This document shows positions 24,031 through 30,116 of a stretch of 30,116 nucleotides of DNA, in pieces. The translations under genes were made by a program, and so were the position numbers. The notes under the pieces are model-generated. The model saw only the letters and a program-made list of their open reading frames with translations. It did not search any database and was not told the origin of the DNA. This DNA comes from Acetobacteraceae bacterium (lineage in GTDB: Bacteria > Pseudomonadota > Alphaproteobacteria > Zavarziniales > Zavarziniaceae), in NCBI GenBank assembly GCA_947379865.1, contig CANCOY010000042.1, positions 1 through 30,116 on the forward strand, given 5' to 3'. The first letter of the stretch is position 1; the number at the start of each line of letters is the position of its first letter.

Positions 24031-24315
24031 ATGTCGGATGCAACTTACAGATGCTGTGCCAGCGGCCTTGTTTGGCGCGTGTTTGATGAATACCAGGTAT
24101 CAGGTGTTGATCACGTCCGCATCCGCCGTGTCGACCAGTCCACCGAAGTCCGGACCCTGGCTCGCAGCGTGGTCATCGACCGTCGCCGTTTCGAAGAAAT
24201 TGTAAGCCCGGAAGATCAGCGCGATCCGTCACTTGCCGTCGGCACCGTGTCCCAGTTTCGCGGCCGGCAGGTCAACTGGAATTTCCAGCAGATCGCGGTG
24301 CGAAGTCAACGCTGA
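24031..24315 (+). CDS. Hypothetical 94-residue protein
   Basis: I do not recognise this protein. It has 94 residues, no membrane segment and no signal peptide, and is charged and beta-rich in composition (VDHVRIRRVDQSTEVRTLAR). An acidic patch around SPEDQRDPS is followed by SQFRGRQVNWNFQQIAVRSQ. The ATG at 24031 has an AAGGTGA ribosome site 6 bases away, with GTG codons at 24022 and 24028 as alternatives. It lies 215 bases after fliM and 340 before the pseudo-PleD gene. The good ribosome site and base composition like its neighbours argue for a real gene, but no homolog is recognisable to me, so coding status is only probable. Confidence 0.55.
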   Translation: MSDATYRCCASGLVWRVFDEYQVSGVDHVRIRRVDQSTEVRTLARSVVIDRRRFEEIVSPEDQRDPSLAVGTVSQFRGRQVNWNFQQIAVRSQR

Positions 24316-24655
24316 TGCCACTGGCGCCGGATCGAGGGTGACCCAACCCTGGATCCAGCACAGCGCAGCTTACTGATCCGATTGAAAGAACTGCCGTCGG
24401 CACGCCGCTGCCTGCCGCGCAAGGTCGGCAGGCCCCGAGGCCCGCCGTTTTCCGGCCCGCTGCCTCCAACGCACATTTGCGGGCTTCGGCAACTCCTTTT
24501 CCCAAAATTCCGACTTCCCGTCTCATCGGCAATGCCGGAAAGATGGTGTGGACACAAATTGTATGCTTTGATGTTCCCTGTGCTGAGAACAGTGTGGATT
24601 GGTCTGGTTCTATCTGTGGTCGTAGCGTTGCAGATCAGGCACTTTCGCGGAACAG
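24316..24655. other. Gene-free stretch before the pseudo-PleD gene
   Basis: I see no confident gene in these 340 bases. A tiny ORF of 30-43 codons ends at 24663 and its C-terminal half would form one membrane helix (VLRTVWIGLVLSVVVALQI). It lacks a ribosome site and overlaps the next start, so I do not annotate it as a gene. No sigma-54 box with correct spacing was found. Confidence 0.5.
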
Positions 24656-25873
24656 GTGATTAAGGCGTCCACGCCCATGCCCTTGAGCAAGACAGCCCTC
24701 TTTGCCGCCCTAAGGGAGGGTTTTGCTGGCGCTGCCCAGGATGCCGGCTTTCTCTTGGTGCCCCTGGGGTCTGTGGATCCCCGTTCCCCGCTGGCCCAAG
24801 CGCGGCCGTGCGCTATTCTGGCCGATCTTGATCTCTGTACAGATGAGGATTGGCGGGCGCTTGAGGCATGGCGTGGCCTTGGTCATTTCATCGGGGTTGG
24901 GGGAGGGGAGTCCCTTGCGCTAAGGCTGCGGGCGACACAGTGCGGCTGTATCGCATTCCTTGATGGGGTTGGGGAGGTTGGAGCAACCCTTGCCGTTTTG
25001 AGTGAGATCACCGGTGCAGTCGGCGGGCAGAGCGTGGCCGGGGCGGGCAAGATATTGCTGGTTGATGCGAACCCCGTTTCCGCGACGTCCGCGTGTCAGC
25101 TTCTGGATCAGGCAGGGTTTACCGTCACCTGCCTTGCCGACACAACCAGATTACTGGCCACCCTTTCCACACGGCAATGGGACCTGCTGATTCTCCAGCC
25201 AGGGCCATCTCTGGCCGATGCGGCAGCCATTGTGCAGACCCTGGGTGCTGATCGCCAGCATGCCGGCATTTCCGTGCTCCTGCTGCCGGCGGCAGGGGAG
25301 GGGCGGCCGTTCACCGCAGCAGAACTTGTCCCCGCAGTCACCGAAAGAATTCTGGCGTCACGCCGGTTGGTGGGGGCCATGTATCGCGATCTGGTGACGG
25401 GTGGGTGCCGGCGGCCCTATTTCGAGATGCGGTTGGACGAGGAAATCAATCGTGCCACGCGGCAGGGTACGACGATCAGCCTGGCCCTCCTTAGCCTTTA
25501 TGATTTCCAGGCCATTGCGGAGCGGCAGGGCCCAGAGGCGTCGAGGCGGCTGGTTGGAAACCTTGTGCGTGTTGTCATTTCCAATGCGCGCCGCACGGAT
25601 CTGGTCTGCCATCTGGGGGGAGGGCGCGTCGCTGTCATGCTGCCAGCGGCAACCTGCGAACAGGCGGTGGTCCTGCTTGAGACCATGCGCATGGGTTTCG
25701 GGGCTTTTCTTCATCGTGAAGGGGCCGCTCCTGATTCGGTCAGCTTTGGTGCCGGGGTCGCTGACTTGCGGCAGGGGCGCACCCGCAGCCAGATGTTTGA
25801 GGCCGCAGGGCGCGCACTCGCCACAGCACGTGACGAAGATGGCAATTGCATCGCGGTTGCCGAGGCAATCTGA
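24656..25873 (+). CDS. PleD-like protein with degenerate receivers and degenerate GGDEF domain
   Basis: The 405-residue protein has the layout receiver-receiver-GGDEF of PleD, the Caulobacter diguanylate cyclase, but each part looks inactive. Residues of about 1-125 resemble a worn receiver. Residues 132-240 form a second one (KILLVDANPVSATSACQLLD) in which the phospho-Asp position reads ILQPGPS. The GGDEF part (from about 242) keeps the topology YRDLVTGGCRRPYFEMRLDE. However, the active-site motif is G321-G-G-R-V instead of GGDEF, and the metal-binding aspartate of the LLDIDHFK-type segment is missing (LLSLYDF). It is probably a binding or scaffolding protein. The start is uncertain: GTG at 24656 or ATG at 24677, both with weak ribosome sites. 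Confidence 0.72.
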   Translation: MIKASTPMPLSKTALFAALREGFAGAAQDAGFLLVPLGSVDPRSPLAQARPCAILADLDLCTDEDWRALEAWRGLGHFIGVGGGESLALRLRATQCGCIAFLDGVGEVGATLAVLSEITGAVGGQSVAGAGKILLVDANPVSATSACQLLDQAGFTVTCLADTTRLLATLSTRQWDLLILQPGPSLADAAAIVQTLGADRQHAGISVLLLPAAGEGRPFTAAELVPAVTERILASRRLVGAMYRDLVTGGCRRPYFEMRLDEEINRATRQGTTISLALLSLYDFQAIAERQGPEASRRLVGNLVRVVISNARRTDLVCHLGGGRVAVMLPAATCEQAVVLLETMRMGFGAFLHREGAAPDSVSFGAGVADLRQGRTRSQMFEAAGRALATARDEDGNCIAVAEAI

Positions 25874-25971
25874 CGCCTGGGCACTGGCGGCAGCGCCGTG
25901 GTCAGAAATCCTTAATTGAGGGATACTAACGTCTGTTAACGGAATAACTTCGTGATGGACGGTGGTTGTGC

Positions 25972-27105
25972 ATGGTTAGTGAAGAAAGAAGCCTTGTGGC
26001 GGTGGTGCATCTAAGCATTGCGGCACGTGGCCAGATGATTGCAGTAGATGAACCACTTACCCTGGCCCTCATGAAGGTTCGGCAACCCGTCATAGATGCG
26101 GCGGCACAGCGTCATCATGGTTATCAGGTGCAGTCAGGGCGTGGCCTTGTCATCCTTGAATTCACGTCTGCCGTCAGCGCCTTGAGGGCCGCGATCGAGA
26201 TTCAGCGGGAGATGAACCAGCGCAATGCTGCCGGTAACGCCTTGCAGAGCGTTCGGCTGCAGATTGGTATCGCCTTGGTGGACATGCCCGATAACGGCCC
26301 CGGCCTCGAGAAGGCAGCACGCCTGCAACTGAACTCACCCATCGGCGGCATCGCCTTCTCGGATCCTGTCTATCAGGTTGTCCGTAGCCATATCGATGCC
26401 CGGATCCTGTCGCTTGGAATGGTCAATCTTGAGCCCGGGCGTGGTTCGGTTCCCATCTGGCAGGTGGATCTCGGGGAAGGCACTACGATTGAGCCCGCCA
26501 CGCCAGAGGCGCTGGTTGAGGAAGTGGCCGCACCGCCGCCGCCGCTTCGCCCCGCCGGATCCTTCTTTGCCAATGCCATGCGGGGAACCGGCAAGGCTGG
26601 GGCTGGCGGGGCCCGGTCCGAAGAGGGTTCGTCAGGCGCAACCTTTGAAATTGAAACCCATGCCTCGGGCACCTGGGCGCTGGCTGAGGTGATGACCGAC
26701 GTCAATGCGGCCAGGGATGCGGCCAAGGACCGGGCCAATGACGAGAAGGCCCGTGTGCGCCTGATGGAGGTTGTGTGGTCTGCAGACGGGCGCACCAGCC
26801 ACAGCAAACTTATCGTCGAATTCAACGGCGCAGCGGACAGCCCCCGGCCTAAAACCTATGAAATACAGTCCAACGCGTCTGGTGCCTGGCTGGTTGTGGG
26901 CAATTTTGACAGCCGTGACGAAGCGATATCTGCGGGCAAGACCGAAGCAAACGCCGATCAGTGCCGCGTGAAGGTGCTCGAATCCACTTATGACGAGGCC
27001 AGCCGCGAATACACAAGCAGGCTGCTGACGGAGTTCAATGGCGGCCTCGGCAAGGCCACACAACAATATGTCCCGACCGATACCGCCGGTCGCCGTCGCT
27101 TCTGA
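25972..27105 (+). CDS. Class III cyclase-like pseudoenzyme with tandem C-terminal repeat domain
   Basis: The 377-residue protein starts with a region (about 1-160) that follows the class III adenylate cyclase pattern: ILEFTSAVSALRAAIEIQRE, then VRLQIGIALVDMPDNGPGLE, then GIAFSDPVYQVV. The metal-binding aspartates are lost: the usual GDG reads G56-R-G, and the start lacks the first Asp. It should not make cAMP. A Pro-rich linker (about 170-220) leads to two tandem copies of a 64-residue domain (224-287 and 295-358), 22 identities of 64 without gaps. The domain is not one I can name; it has a faint SPOR-like look. ATG 25972 has a GGTGG site 6 bases ahead. It follows the pseudo-PleD gene by 98 bases and ends near a strong hairpin. 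Confidence 0.72.
   Translation: MVSEERSLVAVVHLSIAARGQMIAVDEPLTLALMKVRQPVIDAAAQRHHGYQVQSGRGLVILEFTSAVSALRAAIEIQREMNQRNAAGNALQSVRLQIGIALVDMPDNGPGLEKAARLQLNSPIGGIAFSDPVYQVVRSHIDARILSLGMVNLEPGRGSVPIWQVDLGEGTTIEPATPEALVEEVAAPPPPLRPAGSFFANAMRGTGKAGAGGARSEEGSSGATFEIETHASGTWALAEVMTDVNAARDAAKDRANDEKARVRLMEVVWSADGRTSHSKLIVEFNGAADSPRPKTYEIQSNASGAWLVVGNFDSRDEAISAGKTEANADQCRVKVLESTYDEASREYTSRLLTEFNGGLGKATQQYVPTDTAGRRRF
26641..26832 (+). repeat. First copy of the 64-residue repeat domain (A)
   Basis: Encodes residues 224-287 of the cyclase-like protein. It begins TFEIETHASGTWALAEV and ends EFNGA, and aligns without gaps with the second copy (22 of 64 identical). Confidence 0.75.
26854..27045 (+). repeat. 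Second copy of the 64-residue repeat domain (B)
   Basis: Encodes residues 295-358, beginning TYEIQSNASGAWLVVGN and ending EFNGG. Shared positions include the ASGxW motif, ANxxxxRV in the middle and EFNG at the end. The two copies are 71 residues apart. Confidence 0.75.
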
Positions 27106-27130
27106 CGCTCAAAGGCGGCCGGGTTCCAAG

Positions 27131-27162
27131 CACCCGGTCCCGAGCCATCTCGGGACCGGGTG
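27131..27162. terminator. Perfect 14-bp hairpin between convergent genes
   Basis: CACCCGGTCCCGAG (27131-27144) pairs perfectly with 27149-27162 around a 4-base loop (CCAT). It lies between the stop codons of the cyclase-like gene (27105) and the coiled-coil gene (27169) and probably serves both as a bidirectional terminator. No T-run follows on either strand, so a Rho-independent mechanism is not proven. Confidence 0.65.
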
Positions 27163-27168
27163 AGCCGG

Positions 27169-30116
27169 TCAGGTATTGTCACCAAGGGCTGCAACCAGCA
27201 ACTGATAGAGTTTCCCGGCGTCTGACGACAGCAGGGTGGTGATCAGCAGTTCATCGCGGTCCTCGTTGGCCGCCCGCTCCAGCATGGTGCTGAACTGGCC
27301 GGTATAGCGCAGGACCTGTGTCCGCAATTCGCTGTCTTCCTTCAGCCGTGCCGCAATCGTCCGCTCGGAATAGCGCTCGGCATCAGAGAGGATGCGCCGT
27401 GTAAAGACATGGCGCTCGCCCTTCAGATAGCGCTTCCACAGCGCCTCTGACGGCTCGTCATCAAGCCCGCGCGACACGTCGATCGAAAGCGAATGCAACG
27501 CCTCGATGATGAAGGTCGAGCGATCGAGGGCCGCCTTCTGGCGATGGGTCTGCTCGGCGATGGTGAGGGTCGTCAGGCGTTCCTCAACCTCGGTGGCGGC
27601 GCGGGCCAATTGTTCGCCGCGGCGCGACAGATCCTCGCCAGCGCGCGCCACCACCATGGCGGCCTGTTCCGAGGCGGAAGAGAGCGAGGCTTCAAGGCCA
27701 CCGAACTGCTTCTGCAGCGCCTTGGTGCCTCCGGCAACTTCCGAGGTGATGCGCAGCAGATGGTCCTTTTCGGCGCGCAGCTGCTCCACCGCAGAGGCGA
27801 TGGCCTGGGAGGCCGCTGTGGCGCGGGCCTCAAGGGCAATCTCTTCCTGGCGGATGCTTTCCGCCGCTTCCCCAAGCGTGCGGACCTGGCGGTTGACGCT
27901 GCCGGCAAGGGACGATTCCTGCTGGCTCATCATTTCCATGACCGCATCCATGCGGGTGTTGGCCGCAAGGCCCGATCCTTCGACCGAGCGCAGCTGCTTT
28001 TCGATCCGCTCGGCAAACTCGTTGAAGGCGGTGGCGATCTCGCCCGCCTGCCGCTTGATGCCCGTGGCCTGCTCGGCAAAGGAGCCGGCGGCCGTGCCGA
28101 TGACGCCTGCCGCGCTGTTGCCCATTTCGCCAACAGAACGGCTCAGCGTGCCGAACTGGCCGGCGGCCGTCTCCAGCCGCTTGGAGGCGCGTTCAGACGT
28201 CAGCTCCAGGGCGCGCTCTTCGCGCTCCATCGCCTCTTCCATGGCAACCACGCTCAGGGCGGCGCGCTGGGCAACCGCTTCGAACTCGCTGGCGCCCTTG
28301 TTCAGGCGGGTGCTCAGCAGATCAATGCCGGATTCGGCGCGCGCGGTTGCTTCTGTCACCTCATTTGCCTGTTGGCTGAAGAGGGCCGTCACCTGGCCGA
28401 TGCGCTGCACGGTGGTGTCGGCCACGGCGATGAGCTGGCCGGTCTGGCGCTGGATTGCCGTGCCGGCACCCCCCACCAGTTCGTCGGCGCGCTGGCTGGC
28501 GGCGGCCAGGGTCTGCACCTGGCGCTCCAGCGCCGCTTCGGCGTTCTCGACGCTCCCCACGGCATCCCGCGCCGCACCGGCAAGGGTCTGGGCATGGGCG
28601 CGAATGGTCTGCTCGATGGTGGTGATGTCGCGGGCAACATCGGCACCAATCTTCATCAGGGCCTCGGCCTGCTTGTGGCTGGCGGCCGTCACGGCCTCAA
28701 CTGTTGAGGCCGCCTCGGCAGAGGCATTGGCGATGCGGGCAACCTGGGCCGCATGGGCGGCGCCAAGGCGTTCCAGCTTGGTCGTGGCTTCCTCGGTTGC
28801 CGAAGCGACCGAGCCCACTTCCATGCGAATGGCGTCACCCGCCTGGTGAACCCGCGCGCTGGCCTCGAACGAGGCGGATGCAACCCCCTCGCCAAGGCGG
28901 CGCAGATCCTCGGTCGCCGCCGAAACACGATGGTTTGTCTGGCCGGCGATCTGGTCGAAATCGCGCCTCAGGGTGCTCAGCAGCTCGGTCAATTCCAGCA
29001 GCTGGGCGGTGCCGCGACGGCTGATATCGTCCAGACCCTCTACCTGTCCGGCCAGCGACGTGCCGGCTTCCACCAGACGTGCGGTAGAGCGGGCGGCGAT
29101 CTCGCCCATGTTCTGGGCAGAGGCCCCGATGGCATCCGAGGCATCGCGGGTACGGCTGACCGCATCTTCCGAAATCTTGGCCAGGGTGCCGCTCTGGCGC
29201 TCAAGCAGCGCGGCGGAGCGGCCAAGCTCGTCACCGGCGCGCTCGCGGGCCTGGGCGACGGCGCCGACGGCCTGTTTGGCGCTTTCGGTAATAGCCTCGG
29301 CCTGGGCGGCAAAGCTGGCGGAAAGGGTCGAGGCGCGCTCGATGGATGTATCAACAACCTCCAGCAGGCTGGCGGCACCTGCGGCGCCGAGCATGGTGAT
29401 GCGCTGCGAGCCGTCCTCAAGCCGCTGCTCGGCTGCGGTGGTCGCCTCAAGGATGCGGCTGCCGATCGCTTCGGCCTGCTGGCTGAGCCGATTGCCGGAT
29501 TCCTCAAGGAAGCGGGCGCGGCCCTGTAGCTCGCTGCCGATATCCTGCGCCCGCTGCAGGGCGCGGCGGCCGGCTTCCTCAACCAGGCGAAGCTGCTCTT
29601 CACCCTCAAGGGCCAGGGCATTGGCGCGGGTGCGGGCAAAGTCGCCTGAGCGCTCGACGGCGGCGGTCTGCTGCGACAGGGCTTCCACCAGGCCCTCGAT
29701 GCGCGCAGCGGCCCGCTCGCCTTCGCCAAGGGTGGTGGCGACCTGGGTTGTCAGATGGACGCTGGCCTCCTGGGTCCGTTTTGCCGTTGCGGTGGCGGCA
29801 TCGTTCAGGGCGCGAGTCTGGGCTTCCATCTGCTGGCGGGCCATGTCGCCTTCGGCGGTAATGCGCACCAGCACCTCGGCCAGGGCCGAGGTTTCCGCCT
29901 GAAGGGCCGTCTTCAGCTGGTCAGCCTCCAGGCGCAGCTGGTCGGTGACGGCCTGAAGCGCACTCATCTCGGTCCGGCAGGCCGCTTCGATCTGGCGAAT
30001 GTGGCCAAAGGTGGTTTCCGTGGCCTGGGTCAGCATCCGGGCCTGGGCCTTTAGGGAATTGGTGACTGCCTCGATCCGCTGTTCAGCGCCGTCCGTCGGA
30101 TAGGCAAGCGCTTCAA
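27169..30116 (-). CDS. Giant coiled-coil protein, TipN-like polarity factor candidate (5' end outside window)
   Basis: At least 981 residues are visible and the frame runs off the right edge without a start, so the N-terminus (which may carry membrane segments) is not seen. Almost all of it is alanine/glutamate/glutamine-rich helix with long heptad repeats and no globular domain up to about the last 130 residues. The final part is conserved-looking and non-coiled: RSTFIIEALHSLSIDVSRGL, WKRYLKGERHVFTRRIL and LLSSDAGKLYQLLVAAL. From memory, this tail resembles that of TipN and related alphaproteobacterial coiled-coil proteins that mark the new pole and position the flagellum in Caulobacter. That link is an inference. 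The long plus-strand ORFs inside it are GC-bias shadows. Confidence 0.7.
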   Translation of the reverse strand, partial: EALAYPTDGAEQRIEAVTNSLKAQARMLTQATETTFGHIRQIEAACRTEMSALQAVTDQLRLEADQLKTALQAETSALAEVLVRITAEGDMARQQMEAQTRALNDAATATAKRTQEASVHLTTQVATTLGEGERAAARIEGLVEALSQQTAAVERSGDFARTRANALALEGEEQLRLVEEAGRRALQRAQDIGSELQGRARFLEESGNRLSQQAEAIGSRILEATTAAEQRLEDGSQRITMLGAAGAASLLEVVDTSIERASTLSASFAAQAEAITESAKQAVGAVAQARERAGDELGRSAALLERQSGTLAKISEDAVSRTRDASDAIGASAQNMGEIAARSTARLVEAGTSLAGQVEGLDDISRRGTAQLLELTELLSTLRRDFDQIAGQTNHRVSAATEDLRRLGEGVASASFEASARVHQAGDAIRMEVGSVASATEEATTKLERLGAAHAAQVARIANASAEAASTVEAVTAASHKQAEALMKIGADVARDITTIEQTIRAHAQTLAGAARDAVGSVENAEAALERQVQTLAAASQRADELVGGAGTAIQRQTGQLIAVADTTVQRIGQVTALFSQQANEVTEATARAESGIDLLSTRLNKGASEFEAVAQRAALSVVAMEEAMEREERALELTSERASKRLETAAGQFGTLSRSVGEMGNSAAGVIGTAAGSFAEQATGIKRQAGEIATAFNEFAERIEKQLRSVEGSGLAANTRMDAVMEMMSQQESSLAGSVNRQVRTLGEAAESIRQEEIALEARATAASQAIASAVEQLRAEKDHLLRITSEVAGGTKALQKQFGGLEASLSSASEQAAMVVARAGEDLSRRGEQLARAATEVEERLTTLTIAEQTHRQKAALDRSTFIIEALHSLSIDVSRGLDDEPSEALWKRYLKGERHVFTRRILSDAERYSERTIAARLKEDSELRTQVLRYTGQFSTMLERAANEDRDELLITTLLSSDAGKLYQLLVAALGDNT

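Noticed and set aside
24532..24663. Small ORF with one membrane helix before the pseudo-PleD gene
   Set aside because: No ribosome site, overlaps the next start, and only 30-43 codons. It could be real but I cannot support it.
25912..25940. CtrA-type site (TTAA-N7-TTAA) upstream of the cyclase-like gene
   Set aside because: CTAA and TTAA are separated by 6 bases, not 7, and the other TTAA is at a wrong distance.
27493..28849. Two plus-strand ORFs of more than 400 codons inside the coiled-coil gene
   Set aside because: Their Gly/Arg- or Ser/Ala-rich products reflect the reverse strand of a repetitive Ala/Glu-rich coding sequence.
1..30116. CRISPR arrays, tRNA or rRNA genes, insertion sequences
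   Set aside because: No repeat-spacer pattern, tRNA-like cloverleaf sequence, transposase or terminal inverted repeats were seen; the gene order is a normal motility cluster.

Overview
This GC-rich window is one continuous block of flagellar and chemotaxis genes from an alphaproteobacterium. The evidence for that group is: a FlbD-type sigma-54 activator with a broken receiver domain next to fliN and fliH; an flgF-flgG-flgA-flgH order behind a near-perfect sigma-54 promoter; a CheA fused to a response-regulator receiver; and, at the right edge, a giant coiled-coil protein whose C-terminus resembles the Caulobacter polarity factor TipN. The order (Rhodospirillales-like is my guess) cannot be settled from the window.

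Layout. Minus strand, 1-1128: the N-terminal part of fliF (cut by the left edge) lies behind a csrA-type regulator; both appear to use TTG starts. 1222-3519 (minus) encodes a large exported protein of unknown function, divergent by only 24 bp from a solitary fliR (3544-4284, plus). 4300-12126 (minus) is a tight operon read from right to left: fliH-fliN-flbD-flhA-flhF-flhG-motB and a small membrane protein. After a 246-bp gap, fliI-fliJ (12373-14045, minus) lie upstream in the same direction.

At 14081-14096 (plus) a sigma-54 promoter drives flgF-flgG-flgA-flgH (distal rod, L-ring and P-ring assembly), closed by a strong terminator at 17203-17237. An AT-rich 140-bp stretch then precedes a chemotaxis operon, cheA-cheW-cheB-cheR, in which every junction is a 4-base ATGA overlap. 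fliM follows at 22793-23815.

The right third is less ordinary. A 94-residue orphan protein is followed by a PleD-like REC-REC-GGDEF protein whose phosphorylation and catalytic residues appear lost, and by a class III cyclase-like protein that has lost its catalytic signature and carries two tandem copies of an unnamed 64-residue domain. A perfect 14-bp hairpin separates these from the convergent, partial TipN-like coiled-coil gene (27169-30116, minus).

How it fits together: FlhF/FlhG would set flagellum site and number. FliH/FliI/FliJ with FlhA/FliR form the export machine. FliF/FliN/FliM and MotB form rotor and stator parts, and FlgF/G/A/H the distal rod and outer rings. FlbD would activate the sigma-54 promoter, and the Che proteins bias the motor. 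The pseudo-PleD and pseudo-cyclase pair is the best candidate for an undescribed signalling module tied to motility or polarity. No fliG, fliP, fliQ, flhB, motA, cheY, fliX or fliW was found inside the window.
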